Assembly: GCA_963971575.1 (NCBI GenBank)
Contig: OZ020623.1
Coordinates: 17,610,980 to 17,674,979, forward strand
Origin: Liopterus haemorrhoidalis
Taxonomy: Eukaryota > Arthropoda > Insecta > Coleoptera > Dytiscidae
Reading direction: 5' to 3'
DNA: 64,000 bases
Shown here: positions 56,901 through 63,476 of the stretch, piece after piece
Layout: every line of letters starts with the position of its first letter
How positions within the stretch are numbered: position 1 is the first letter of the stretch
Translations under genes and position numbers: made by a program
Notes under the pieces: generated by a model
Databases searched by the model: none
Told to the model about the DNA's origin: nothing
The model's input: only the letters and a program-made list of their open reading frames with translations

Positions 56901-59234
56901 TTTGGATTCGACTCACTGATTTTAATACGGAGAATAAACTGTTGAGATTTTATTCCTTTGTGTATTACTGGCTGACGTGCTCCATTTACCTCTCCCTCTG
57001 CCGCCTGGTTCCCTTACATATCAACGGCTTCTATGATAATTAAGTATTTTTAGGGATTTTTTTGCATATAATTTTAACGTTTTCGCTTATTGTAATTGTT
57101 TAAAAGAAGTCGGGTACCCTGAGAGTCATAAAAACAGGCCTATTATACCATAAAGTTTATGGCATAAACGATGCCATAGACTGTATTTTTTTTTTTTTTT
57201 ATTATTATTATTTTTTTTTTCGATTCTGACTTCAATGATACAAACAAGTAAACATTCCATCGCAAAATAATCGAGAAAAACACAAATTATTTCGCAAAAA
57301 TACGAACCTTGTAATTTGTTGAAAGCGACTTCTCTCGAGTCTGCAGCAGGTTTTCCATCGTCTGATGTCAGATCTACAATAGCTGAAGTTTTGGCAACGG
57401 CAGTATTATTGCCTGTACTGCCCGTGTTTAAACCACCAACAGCTGTGTTTTCAGCAGGACGTATGTTTACTGGTGCTGAAGGAGTTTGAGGAGTTGCTGA
57501 AACAAATATTTAATAAATGAAAAACTGTTTATTATTCCAACTAAAGAATAACAGCATGTACCGTAAATATAAGAAAGTAACCAGATATTTAAAAGCTCTA
57601 TAATATTGTGTTACAGTCTTTATGATACGCCCGATAGTAAAAATTGTTTATTTAGTGTTTCGTCTTTCAATAATGCGCTTGTGTAATAATGAGTGCTATT
57701 TATGAAAAACTTTTTGAGGCGGTATTTTTATGTACCCACCCAAAAAGACCAAAAATATCCTTTTCAAGTGCAGCAAAATATATGCACAAGTCAGTAGACT
57801 TTGTGAAGTATTGAGAGAAATGTTATAAAAATAAAAATGTTGACGATTTACCAAATCGTGGATTAAAAAAAGTGACCACTAAAAAAACAAGATAAAGTGA
57901 TTTTTAACGTTCTTAAAAATAATCCTATGTTATCCTTATTAAAAAAGAACATTAAGTTAAGTCTAATGACCCTGAGTCGTTTAATTGAAAATGGTATTAA
58001 ATTCAGGAGTACCAAACAAAAACTATTGTTATAGATGAAACATGTTGAAAAACGACTCGCTTGGGCTAAGGAAAATTAAGACCGTGATTGGAGTGATGTG
58101 GTTTTCTCTGATGAATCTCGTTTTTATGACTGGACGAATATGGGGGTACATGAAATACAAGCTTCGAACAAAAAACGTTCAAAATTTGGATCAGCTAACT
58201 CGTCAAAGACGGCAGATATTGAGTTCACTGCCAAAGTCGTATGCCGAAAAGCTAGTAGAAAGTGTACTAAAAAGATACCAAGCAATAATTGATAATAATG
58301 GAGATTGGACCATTTATTAGGTAGTAGCGTAAAAATATTTACAGTAATTTTTTTAATTATTTTTAGTTTTTCCTTTTCTCTCTTATAATTCGCCAAAAAT
58401 CAACTAGGACGTCTTATTATACAGGCTGTAAATAATATGTGTAGTGTAATTTGAAAAATAGTTATTAACTGCCGTGCCTCTTGCAACACAAATGAAAAAA
58501 TAAGCTGTGGCCGCCACAGGACCGACCGCCATCACAAAGTACTTGCATAAAATACATGCAGAGTAGAAATAAATTCGAAAAAATTTTCAAGAATTTTTCA
58601 TTTTATAAAAATGTCTCAAATAAAAGTTGTTAATTATTGCTTTTATAGCAACTTTTGTTAAATAAATTTTTTCGAAATATTTTTCTGTTGTTAAATATTC
58701 GCAAAAATCTTAAAATCTACACGAGTCAACTCCCATTTCTAATAAACCGATTTTTACCAAAAGTTGATCAACTCAGTTGTTTAAAACAGTTTTATCATTT
58801 GACTGGGCGAATGTTTTAGTCGACGTGTCAGGGGGAAAAAGGATCAACGTTCCCCTTCATATAATTCGTTGGAGCATATTTGGAAAGTTAAGTATTTTCA
58901 CTTGAGCAATAATTATGTCACTTTATCAAGACTAGGCAATCTTAAAAAAATGTTTATTTATACGAAAAAAAAAAAAATAAATAAATGCTAATACTGTTTA
59001 CAATGAAATAATTGAAAAATTAACTACTGTTGTGGTTAAATTTTATCTTCCCCGGGCAGCGCCGTGTAATCTGCTGGTCCTGGGGGGCCCACTGTTTGAT
59101 CTGTTTGATCCTGGTTGATCAACTGTTTTAAATAAAAGTTGATATCAAAAGATTAAATGCGAAGTTTCATAAAAATCCTTTTAGCTCGAATTTGCACGTG
59201 TACACAGACAGATAGACGGACGGACGGACGGACC

Positions 59235-59298
<64 letters not shown>

Positions 59299-62200
59299 TC
59301 ATGCTAAAAATAGTCAGAACGTTATGTAGGGACCTCAATTCGTGGAGATCCATCGAAATCTCGAAATGTCAAAATCGGTATGATCACAATACCTCCCTTA
59401 TATATGTTGCCGGTCGGTAAAAATAAAATGTTTGATACCACTATAGACTGACTCCCATTACCTCGAATAAGTTTTATTTGAACAATATTTTTATAACTCT
59501 TTTTATTAAGGATATAATCGAAATGGAAAAAATTCAACGATATTTTTTATAAATTGGTTATTATAACAAAATTTTTACCTGTCACTTCAAAATATTAAGT
59601 TAGCAGTGAGAAGTAACAAAAGACAGGTGTTGAATAAGTATTTCTGTGGCTTTTACTTCAGAAGGTAGTTTTAAAAGTTTGAATGACGTCAGAAATTTGA
59701 AAGTGTAGCGAGAAGTATAATGTAAAACAACCTTAAGAAACGACATACATTAGGTGCGTTCGGCATAAGCTAATAATCTACACATTCTGCATAATTTACA
59801 CAAGAAGAGTGCGTCATAAAGTTTCTGTGTGCTTTGTGCTGCACAAAGATCGTTCGGCATATACTGTGCAATAGTGTTTTTCGCGGTAAAATACAAAGTT
59901 ATTATTTCTACAAAACAATATGAGTGAAAACAATCAAGATATCATTGTTTATGCCTGCAGCATTTGCTAAATAAATAGTACAGACATGAACCTAATGATG
60001 GAACATGTTAATACACATATTCAAACACTTTTTCCAAAATATTTTCTGGTTTGGAAAATACTTCTGAATTGTCTTTCTCATCAAATAAAATTTCTTTTAT
60101 AATACTTAAAAACATCGCAAAACCTTCGTGCGCCATTTATATATTATCGTACAAAACAATTAGCAGGAGACAGACTCTAATTCATTTGTTTACAAAAAAA
60201 AAAAGTTAGAATAATAGTTTGAATAACTGCACAATCTGAACAAAGCGTTCGTCTTTGACTTTCTTGCATGGTATTGCACAGTTTTATCACGTGACAAAAA
60301 ACTTGCACAACACAGAGTTAACACTGCACAGTTATGCCGAACAAACCTATTGTAGCTCAACAGCTGAATCTAAAGAATTAAAATTTAATACTTACACTTA
60401 GCGGCAGCAGCTTGCGTTTGTTGCTGAGTTGGCGTACTAGCAGCCTGTGCCTGTGCATTCCTCCCTCTTTTTCTCGTCGAAGTATTCCTAACAGGCGGTG
60501 TCACCTGTATCTGTTGTGGCTGATTAGCAGGCTTTGCTGGTGTGGCGGGTTGAACTTGAGGTGTCGCTGTCGGGGTCATGGTACCAACAATCAAACCCAA
60601 TCTCGGGTCCATCACTAACTGATAGGTGCTGGGTGCGCCTGGTTTATTTTGGAGGACAAGACCTGGTTGAGTTACGTTTATTTGCGCAGTTCCTGGTGGT
60701 TGGATTGGTCCATTTTGGACTTGTGGAGGTCCATTTGGTTGACTTATAGCTGTTAGACCGGGAGGACTGAAAAGAAGAAATTATTAATAACACCGAAAAC
60801 CAAGTAACGATACCCGCTAACGTTATTGAGAAGTGACATTACCGGTGGCGGCGCTGTGTTCCAAGACAATATGGCTGTCGTGTATAGTACTCAGCTGTCA
60901 ATATGCTAATAGCGAACAGGTTAATTTAAGCACAGTACATTTTCATTTTATGAAAATGCGAGTAAATATTTGTGATTTTTTTTAATTTTTAAGCGCTACA
61001 TATGTATCGAGGTTAATAACAGAAGGTGGGCATCAAATTACAGTATTTAAATTTTAATTTCAGTAGATTTATTGAAGTGTAATTTGTAGTTGAGCAGGTG
61101 TTAAATGCCGAGCACGTAATTTTATGTGGTACATCCGAGTGTCGGTCACCTGAATTTACAATATATGGATTCTGTTTGCAAACCAGTGCATTATGTTCAT
61201 TGCTTCATGAAATAAAATTAGTTTTAGTTGGAATAGGAGCAGCTAAAAGTTAAATATGCAACTTGCAGGTGCAAGCATTTTGCAAGCATCTTGCTGCTAG
61301 CAGTTTTGTTTTTCTGCGACAAATGTAATGAACAAACTCGCATAGTATCAGTTACTTTTAACTCAAAATATATTCCCATGCCTTCCTCCTGTCCACAACC
61401 AAATATTTTCCCAATCTGGCCTTAATATTAACTTTCCCTCCATTTTTCTTAAGAAAAGAAAAAACTAAGATGCTTATATTTGTCCTGTCTTGAATGACAG
61501 CCAAAAACACTACAATATGTTCTACATTTATAGTTTTTCACAACTTCTATCGACATTCTAACGAATAATAAGTTCAAACAGTACTAGAGCGCATAGTACA
61601 ATATTTGACCACCAGACTGCGTATTCGAGAGGGTCAGTTCTTAATAACGATTCAACTACAATTTCTAATACAATAACGTAACGATATTTTTATAACGTTA
61701 TACAGTGCGATCATTAATTCCTGAGCGTTATGTAATACTTAACAGAAACGTTTATCTTGAATAATGCCGCCCAGGAACTTCTCTATCACGAAAACGCTCA
61801 CTGTACATATTTACCGCAGCTCCAGCAGTTTTACGGCATAAAATGTATACTTGAAACATATCAACTTTTTGTTTCATGTTTAAAATGATACATTTTTTAA
61901 TTAGATTCGCTAATCAAACGAAAATTTTCACAATTTTTTTTATTTCTGCAACGAGCCTAATCGCCGATGCCAGGGGGCGAGCTCCTACACCTGGATGAGG
62001 AGTGAATGATTGTGAAATGGGAGTAATGTAAACATATCATTCTCGCCCGAATAATATCACCAACGAAGAAGGCTCGAACCACCGACCGCCCAGTCCAGAC
62101 TGTTTCCATTAGTCTAAAAACGCACGACTTTAATAATTAATCAAACAAACAAAAATATTATGATTTGTTCATTTGTTTCATTCATAGCACGCTAATTCCT

Positions 62201-63476
62201 GTGCGATTTGATTGAAATTAATGTCAATTTAATAAGCATTTTTCTTAACATTTGATGCAAGGGTACTAAACTGAAGAAAGTTGGGTCCCAAATTTGGAAA
62301 ACCACTGATCATAAAAAAAAATTGTTAATAGTTTTGTAATAGACTTGCAAAATGGCATTAATTTGCTAATTTAACCAACCTCGTAGCTCTTATAGTTCTC
62401 AAGGTAGCAGTGGTGGCACACTTAGATTGAACACCCTGTATATTGCGATTTCAGGTAAAGTGGGTTTCACACGGTTCAATTTAATGATCAATAAATTGAA
62501 AAAGTTGACCTTCAATTTAATGATGTGTGTAAAGTAACAATTTATTGACGAAAAAATTTATCAATTTATTTTAAAAATAGTATTTGATATATCAAATACG
62601 TTTTATCAATGATGACTAATACTATTTGTTATTTCAAATACCTTGATCGGTATTTGGTATTTGAAATACTTTTACTGAGTATTTGGCGCAGATCTGCTAA
62701 ATACCTACCAGTATTTGGCGCAGATCTGCTAAATACCTACCAAACCCTGAAATGTGTGACCTTCAAATTTGAAATGTGAACTTCACACGTCATCAATTTT
62801 TTAAATATAGACTCATCCTATTTAAAACTACTGCGCATTTTCTTTAAATTTTGCGTTTGGTATAATACTAATATCTGCAAAAGGTCAAAGATTTTTTTAC
62901 TACGCCACTGGAAAGGAATCCAAAAGTTCCCTCAAGAAAGTATTATTTTTTTTATAAATTTCAATAAAGAAGTAGTACAAAACAGATATCTAATTATGTT
63001 GTTTAACCAACGTAGTGGCCGAGCTTGTTAAATCACGCAGTTCTGACTGATGAAGTCTGAATTGTGAGGTAGCTGGGTCATGTCCCCGTTGGTGATATTA
63101 TTCGGGCGAGAATAATATGTCAACATTACCCCATTTTCACAATCATTCAACCTTCATTCAGGTGTAGGAGCTCGCCCCCTGGCACCGCCGATTAATCTCG
63201 TTGCAGAAATAGGTCGACGTAAAAAAAAAAAATGATTATTTAAGTCTACTTACTTTCCCAAATAGCTATATTGATAAGCTACAACTCCATCACCTTTATG
63301 AACTAATTCACCAGCATGTTGTTTAACCAATTTTTCGAATTTCGCTATTACGTCATTATATTCCTTCTCGTCCTTCTTATAAAATTCTGCTTGTTCCTTT
63401 GTTAACTCTTCGTCAAAACAGTTCAATTCCAGGATCAATTCTTTCGAAGCTGTAGGATTCAACGTTTTCAAAGGTG
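32694..63476 (-). CDS. row: Row/POGZ-family zinc-finger protein, 3' part of gene
   Basis: Twelve GT-AG exons in one continuous frame, in transcript order: 63476-63254, 60766-60396, 57496-57308, 52513-52304, 52226-52036, 47735-47622, 47549-47364, 47175-46966, 42579-42375, 40467-39408, 38427-38133, 32918-32694; 1158 codons plus stop, 5' end outside the window. Residue 1 is the first whole codon here. About 75-260 is Gln/Pro/Thr-rich with a SUMO-binding-like IVDLTSDD (237-244); about 260-600 reads as a Merlin/IS1016-like DDE transposase; about 690-1080 holds a run of C2H2 fingers whose spacing and linkers follow the POGZ array (SYYYGTMDGDP before finger one, MPYQCGTCNYRT, HCGSCRF); the C-terminus is Pro/Glu-rich. 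Row/POGZ proteins bind HP1-type chromatin complexes. No C-terminal pogo domain is present. The symbol is by family resemblance. Confidence 0.85.
33196..33488. mobile_element. hAT-type MITE, decayed
   Basis: CAATGTTTCCCAAAGGGTGTGC at the left and GTGCCACGAGAG ... AAAACACTGG at the right resemble hAT ends (CAGTGTTT...). Non-coding, in the last row intron. Confidence 0.5.
33595..34370 (+). pseudogene. Mariner transposase fragment, split by a MITE
   Basis: The first part encodes LKEKRSNLFNRKGIIFHHDN (second catalytic Asp) up to 33685; it resumes after the insert with PHAAKITREKF and WEIIPHPPYSPDLAPSHFHL (third Asp), ending near 34350. The joined pieces match an irritans-type mariner core. Inactive. 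Confidence 0.8.
33683..34223. mobile_element. MITE inserted in mariner fragment
   Basis: AATGGGTGCGTTTTGTTG and CAACAAAACGCACCCATT are exact 18-bp inverted ends. It interrupts the mariner HHDN motif. The body has an inner palindromic stretch around ATTCATTCCAGTCG/GAGTGGAATGAAT (34098-34145). Non-coding. Confidence 0.85.
34391..35256 (+). mobile_element. Mariner element with internal deletion, TA duplication
   Basis: TIRs CGAGATGTGTAAATTAAGTA (ACCGGACTG) and the reverse complement at 35227-35256, with TA on both sides. The transposase (start 34558) reads MSDIHFEQRCAIRFLFRLGH through SRSGRSLCSKTDENIDRIRD, then jumps to NPQPRYSPDLSPCDFFLFPR and a normal C-terminus. The region with the first two catalytic Asp residues is deleted, and there is a stop at 34681. 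Confidence 0.88.
35638..38048. mobile_element. 2.4-kb TIR element with GTGCGTATTAT ends
   Basis: TACCGTAAAATGTCGAGTAT AATACGCAC at the left and the near-exact inverse at 38020-38048 (GTGCGTATTATCCTCAAGAT TTTACGGTA). Superfamily unclear. No transposase reading frame survives. Inside are a hAT element (36439-37159), a GACAGACAG repeat end (37225-37430) and a GTCGTTATAA-rich stretch (37436-37925) that may be a pogo-like relic. Confidence 0.7.
36439..37159. mobile_element. hAT element with CTCGAGAAA sub-repeats
   Basis: Ends TAGTGTTTCT and AGAAACACTA, flanked by CTCACAAA (36431-36438) and CCCACAAA (37160-37167), a 7/8 match to an 8-bp duplication. Sub-terminal TTTCTCGAGAAAT palindromes occur near both ends. 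721 bp, non-coding. Confidence 0.75.
38133..38427 (-). CDS. row: row exon with last zinc fingers
   Basis: Encodes the second half of a finger (KLHCGSCRFITDCTNSLNLH TTRC) and another (HCVCGYSSDDGNQVAKHLALC), both ending in Cys rather than His, then a helical stretch (TAEAAQAVTDTHSMLDVLGL) and VRRNDGSQ. The same arrangement of final fingers is known in POGZ. Confidence 0.9.
38590..39395 (+). repeat. TATTTCAAATATTTCC minisatellite in row intron
   Basis: About 35 copies of a 16-22-bp unit such as CTAGTATTTCAAATATTTCC, with a mixture of TTTCCCTAG, TTTCCTAATATT and TTTTCTAGT linkers. It stops 12 bp before the splice donor of the zinc-finger exon (39408). A related TATTTGAAATAC cluster is at 62575-62690. 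Confidence 0.92.
39408..40467 (-). CDS. row: row main zinc-finger exon
   Basis: Starts at one of two in-frame acceptors (40467 or 40461). Encodes a basic-Pro/Ala linker (RYQRKRPAQPTPAAAPAP) with a second SUMO-binding-like SAIIDLE, then six C2H2 fingers: CCVCK, CRYC, CIIC, CGTC, CPFC and CNKC, each with its His pair, the fifth with a 12-residue insertion before its His residues. It ends in DDVVCKECKKPMDTDEHYP, the first half of the next finger. The order and linkers match POGZ. It is the longest intact exon in the window. Confidence 0.93.
40560..40990. repeat. tRNA-related repeat pieces in row intron
   Basis: GCAGGTTCAAATCCCGG (about 40581) is B-box-like on the plus strand; AGTGGGGATCGAACCTGCG (about 40830-40848) is B-box-like on the minus strand, followed by TTACGGCAGCTCACTAAG. 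Both look like SINE heads, not complete tRNA genes: no cloverleaf could be drawn. Confidence 0.45.
41538..41713. mobile_element. MITE family A, copy 6
   Basis: GATTATTCCAAACGTTTAAG at the left and CCTAAGAAACAGACTACATG at the right, with the family's AAAATGATCAAAAGCC core. Nested in the foldback region. Confidence 0.7.
41746..41870. repeat. Perfect palindrome, 44-bp arms
   Basis: Left arm 41746-41789 starts ATACTAGCGTCGGCGAATCA and ends CACACGACGTAA; right arm 41827-41870 is its exact reverse complement; 37-bp spacer. CpG-rich against an AT-rich background, with TTACGTCACACGACGTAA sub-palindromes at the arm bases. Confidence 0.95.
41985..42168. mobile_element. MITE family A, copy 7
   Basis: AGCCTGTTTCTTTGGTTTAA GCGGAACTAG at the left; CTTAAACGTTTGGAATAGAC at the right. 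205 bp from the row exon at 42375-42579. Confidence 0.8.
42375..42579 (-). CDS. row: row exon, end of transposase-like domain
   Basis: Encodes VWREWYGQTSNTAFNNMTMH LAEQTRLNAHDTLVQRLNKV and a Ser/Thr linker to SNIESL. Read with the previous exon, FLDELVWREWYG matches the conserved Trp-Arg C-terminal block (FMWR) of Merlin/IS1016 transposases. Phase 0 start, phase 1 end. Confidence 0.9.
42583..45130. other. row intron: repeats, no gene
   Basis: A family-B start (TGTGAATTTTCACATATTAC AGGGTTTTGTAGG) lies directly upstream of the exon acceptor at 42579. Paired GCTGATGGGCG/CGCCCCCATCAGC at about 43176-43246 mark a small inverted-repeat element. A family-B end with GACAGACAGAC is at 44275-44385. 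No coding region is supported. Confidence 0.5.
45131..45248. repeat. Long palindrome with 34-bp arms
   Basis: TATTATACGAGTTTTATAAG ACGATGTATTGTCACA at 45131-45164 against TGTGACAATACGTCGTATAA AACGAGTATAATA at 45215-45248, few mismatches, about 50-bp centre (GAACGAGCACAGCGAGGAGT). Hairpin-forming, non-coding. Confidence 0.85.
45474..45664. mobile_element. MITE family A, copy 8
   Basis: AGTCTATTTCAAACGATTAG GCCGAAATAG at the left and CCTAATCGTTTGGAATAGC at the right, same core as copy 4 (CAACTTCAATATATAAAAAA TAGCTAATG). Confidence 0.8.
45769..45809. repeat. Perfect 16-bp-arm hairpin
   Basis: GAAAACAGTTTAACAA, 9-nt loop TAGCTTCTG, TTGTTAAACTGTTTTC. Lies between MITE A copy 8 and the Harbinger relic. 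Confidence 0.9.
45825..46815 (+). mobile_element. PIF/Harbinger-type transposon relic
   Basis: ATGGTTTGTTCCTAC at the left is mirrored by GTTGGAACAAACCTAT at the right, and both ends contain GTTCAGAAC words. The interior encodes a decayed transposase on the plus strand (separate entry). In row intron. Confidence 0.75.
46185..46568 (+). pseudogene. PIF/Harbinger transposase fragment
   Basis: Plus-strand translation has VPQYINQVFLEHFRGSRNVI, AQDQLLIFL*YIGHQTASFRD, KLDISKSSLERIIVRITYFL and KGFPNV. This is the N-terminal helical half of HARBI1-like nucleases, up to the block just before the first catalytic Asp. One in-frame stop and truncation. The reverse 90-codon frame is a shadow. Confidence 0.75.
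46966..47175 (-). CDS. row: row exon with second catalytic-site Asp position
   Basis: Encodes VHTDSIISTDLTVDKGTLQL MGFQRVAQN and MEYLRKIVPRMFQNTLSLLS RQIIQQFLDEL. SIISTD aligns with the TIISD block around the second catalytic Asp of ISXO2/Merlin transposases. The position expected for the third acidic residue, just before MEYL, is Val. Confidence 0.92.
47211..47352 (+). mobile_element. Miniature family-B element filling a row intron
   Basis: TGAAATGTGAATTTTCACAC ATTTC at the left, AGCCGTTTGGCTACAATTTC and ACAGACAGACAC inside, TCATACCTATAAAACCCT at the right. This is both ends of the 1-kb family-B repeat joined by an internal deletion. It occupies about 140 of the 188 bp of the intron between 47175 and 47364. 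Confidence 0.8.
47364..47549 (-). CDS. row: row exon, transposase-like core
   Basis: Encodes VGVISLGTTSQDGSQRQVKV EVLGILDPDAKLIRLRAVEP and RRFSKILEPLKQW. In ISXO2/Merlin enzymes this is the stretch from the first catalytic Asp (VEIDE) through the beta strands to the RSRETLLPLI helix. Here Gly takes the Asp position. Confidence 0.92.
47622..47735 (-). CDS. row: row exon, helix before catalytic core
   Basis: Encodes VKVDNLYVKGLFTWLRACCT ISLQKHMKLMGGAGKKIE. GGAGKKIEV corresponds to the GGPGKIVEID lead-in to the first catalytic residue of Merlin-type transposases. Confidence 0.92.
48030..49105. mobile_element. Element with TCCGCA-rich ends inserted in mariner
   Basis: GGTATCCGCATCAACATATT at one end and GCGGATATCCGCGGATTTGC AGGGCT at the other; many ATCCGCA/TGCGGAT words near both ends, as in some hAT elements whose ends start CAGGGCT. 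It divides the mariner C-terminus between SLEE and FEDWKKRW. The 88-codon frame inside is unrecognised. Confidence 0.55.
49690..49905 (+). repeat. Family-C repeat, partial copy
   Basis: ACACACAGACAGACACACAC followed by CCATGAAACGTGGTCATCAG TCAAAATCTCGACATCG and CCTTATATATTAAGGTCGGG: a diverged 3' end of the GACA family, lying inside the mariner relic. Confidence 0.5.
52036..52226 (-). CDS. row: row exon, zinc-ribbon/helical part of transposase-like domain
   Basis: Encodes GMYSDVSKFPYSGGYVWISE CCPQRFVSVFNGSLFESSTH and LKLIYHWSCQTNIQNVVQW. This follows the pattern of Merlin/IS1016 N-termini: a Trp-x-C block, then R-x-S-V-x-x-G-S-x-F, then an ILKLIYxW helix. The 5' side joins the preceding exon at NL|GMY. 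Confidence 0.92.
52304..52513 (-). CDS. row: row exon, start of transposase-like domain
   Basis: Encodes GKTFPSLVVVARPHLHSKEV and KVKQVLVYSAPKFTEWLIQQ GMIRSEQNCS. FTEWLIQQGMI with a following Cys is the start seen in Merlin-like proteins (an x-x-F-L-x-x-x-G-L-I helix before a Cys pair). Confidence 0.92.
53105..55474 (-). mobile_element. Jockey-type LINE, 5'-truncated, exact 11-bp target duplication
   Basis: GATTTTTAAAT flanks the insertion exactly (53094-53104 and 55475-55485). The minus-strand element starts inside the endonuclease, runs through reverse transcriptase, a short 3' UTR and an A-rich tail (poly-T at about 53116-53128 on the plus strand). The frame is still open over 2.2 kb, so insertion is recent. 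Confidence 0.93.
53230..55474 (-). CDS. Jockey-like LINE ORF2: endonuclease C-terminus plus reverse transcriptase
   Basis: Non-LTR retrotransposon polyprotein that would nick target DNA and prime cDNA synthesis there. About 747 codons remain, entering in frame at the truncation point. The first 80 residues are the end of an APE-type endonuclease (PTYWPTDPNKIPDLLDFLIS; SDHSAV with the catalytic His). Then an Arg/Lys-rich linker and reverse transcriptase with HNKKAPGEDGI, YRPISLLPILSKLLEKLI, FRKQHSTIDQVHRV, FLDISQAFDKVWH, HAGVPQGSVLGP and the catalytic TYADDTAIL, followed by the thumb and C-terminal region, stop at 53230-53232. No frameshift or stop was seen. Full-length jockey ORF2 would have about 200 more N-terminal residues with the endonuclease active site, so this copy cannot move by itself. 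It is a passenger in the row intron, antisense relative to nothing coding (same strand as row). Confidence 0.95.
56171..56705. mobile_element. MITE family F with AATTAATTGATC ends
   Basis: TGGTTTTACACAGTTCAATT AATTGATCAATAAATTGA at the left is mirrored by TCAATTAATTGATCAATAAA TTGAATCATGTAAAACCCA at the right; inner copies of the TCAATTAATTGA word abound. Nested in the hAT element. A half copy is at 62458-62580. Confidence 0.85.
57308..57496 (-). CDS. row: row exon with SUMO-interaction-like motif
   Basis: Encodes STPQTPSAPVNIRPAENTAV, a Gly/Thr/Asn-rich stretch, then TSAIVDLTSDDGKPAADS: a hydrophobic core IVDLT followed by acidic residues, the usual SUMO-interaction form. Ends KLQ with a split codon (G|GA) into the next exon. 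Confidence 0.9.
57613..58431 (+). mobile_element. Tc1-like element with internal deletion
   Basis: TACAGTCTTTATGATACGCC and the inverse GGACGTCTTATTATACAGGC TGTA form weak TIRs. Transposase pieces: KRPKISFSSAAKYMHKSVDF (HTH), FVKY..., KRLAWAKEN*DRDWSDVVFS DESRFYDWTNMG (first Asp), then a jump to the C-terminal tail LVESVLKRYQAIIDNNGDWT. The core with the second and third acidic residues is missing and several stops are present. Confidence 0.75.
58500..59423 (+). mobile_element. Dispersed GACA repeat (family C), copy 2
   Basis: Starts AAGCTGTGGCCGCCACAGGA, ends TGCCGGTCGGT, with the same order of blocks as copy 1 at 9244-9850. An additional stretch (about 58785-59130) missing from copy 1 looks like an insertion, including CCGGGCAGCGCCGTGTAATC. 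No reliable coding region; the Cys/Val/Ser frame is microsatellite translation. Confidence 0.72.
59205..59298 (+). repeat. (GACA)n microsatellite
   Basis: About 22 tetranucleotides of GACA with GACG and AACA variants, inside family-C copy 2. Confidence 0.95.
59751..60349. mobile_element. TIR element D, copy 2 (uninterrupted)
   Basis: TAGGTGCGTTCGGCATAA and TTATGCCGAACAAACCTA are inverted ends. Matches, in reverse, the two flanking parts of the element at 29076-30835. No open frame. Lies in the row intron 42 bp from the exon at 60396. Confidence 0.85.
60396..60766 (-). CDS. row: row exon, Gln/Pro/Thr-rich region
   Basis: Encodes PPGLTAISQPNGPPQVQNGP, VTQPGLVLQNKPG, YQLVMDPRLGLIVGTMTPTA, then TPAKPANQPQQIQVTPPVRN, a basic STRKRGRNAQ and a Gln/Ala-rich end. 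QPGLVLQ fits the loose P-x-(V/L)-x-L form recognised by HP1 chromoshadow domains. RKRGR could be a nuclear localisation or AT-hook-like patch. Confidence 0.88.
60821..61650 (-). mobile_element. THAP-bearing TIR element, copy 2
   Basis: CGTTATTGAGAAGTGACA at the left and CAGTTCTTAATAACG at the right; the interior is the reverse complement of 27035-27865 (for example TACTGTGCTTAAATTAACC words and CCTTCCTCCTGTCCACAACC). The THAP-like frame is broken in this copy. Confidence 0.75.
61937..62117 (-). mobile_element. tRNA-derived SINE copy (family S2), reverse
   Basis: CTGCAACGAGCCTAATCGCC GATGCCAGGGGGCGAGCT, ATTCTCGCCCGAATAATATC ACCAACG and CTCGAACCACCGACC match the copies at 6582-6776 and 63003-63232. 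T-rich stretch at the left is the reversed A tail. Confidence 0.78.
62458..62700. repeat. MITE F half copy and TATTTGAAATA cluster
   Basis: GTGGGTTTCACACGGTTCAA TTTAATGATCAATAAATTGA is one end of MITE F. It runs into TATTTGATATATCAAATACG and TATTTGGTATTTGAAATACT, words shared with the minisatellite at 38590-39395. A 33-bp direct repeat (TATTTGGCGCAGATCTGCTA ...) follows at about 62681-62750. Confidence 0.65.
63003..63232 (+). mobile_element. tRNA-derived SINE (family S2), full copy
   Basis: Head ACGTAGTGGCCGAGCTTGTT AAATCA (A-box-like) and GGGTCATGTCCCC (B-box-like), conserved body GGTGATATTATTCGGGCGAG, GTAGGAGCTCGCCCCCTGGC, and an A-rich end (A12 at about 63220). Lies 22 bp from the row exon donor at 63254. 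Confidence 0.8.
63254..63476 (-). CDS. row: row exon, most upstream one in window
   Basis: Acceptor TTTTAG; split codon (?CA), then PLKTLNPTASKELILELNCF DEELTKEQAEFYKKDEKEYN and HKGDGVVAYQYSYLG, ending AA|T into the next exon. Highly charged and helical; no named domain recognised. A partly hydrophobic run before it (LFLFKILIL) is intron translation. Earlier exons must lie beyond 64000. Confidence 0.85.

Larger units (their letters stand above)
52538..56918. mobile_element. hAT element with exact 8-bp duplication, host of LINE and MITE
   Basis: Ends CAGAGAGTCGAACC and GGATTCGACTCACTG are near-perfect inverted repeats; ATTTTAAT is duplicated exactly at 52530-52537 and 56919-56926. Sub-terminal GAACCGAAACCGAACCGG words repeat at both ends. 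About 2 kb without the nested jockey LINE (53105-55474); also contains the MITE at 56171-56705. No transposase survives. In the row intron, starting only 24 bp from the exon acceptor. Confidence 0.88.

Noticed and set aside
59153..59420. Frames with VCLSVCLS or TDRQTDRQ runs
   Set aside because: Translation of the GACA microsatellite on either strand.
60412..60749. Forward frames opposite the Gln/Pro-rich exon
   Set aside because: Shadows of the row exon at 60396-60766; no independent support.
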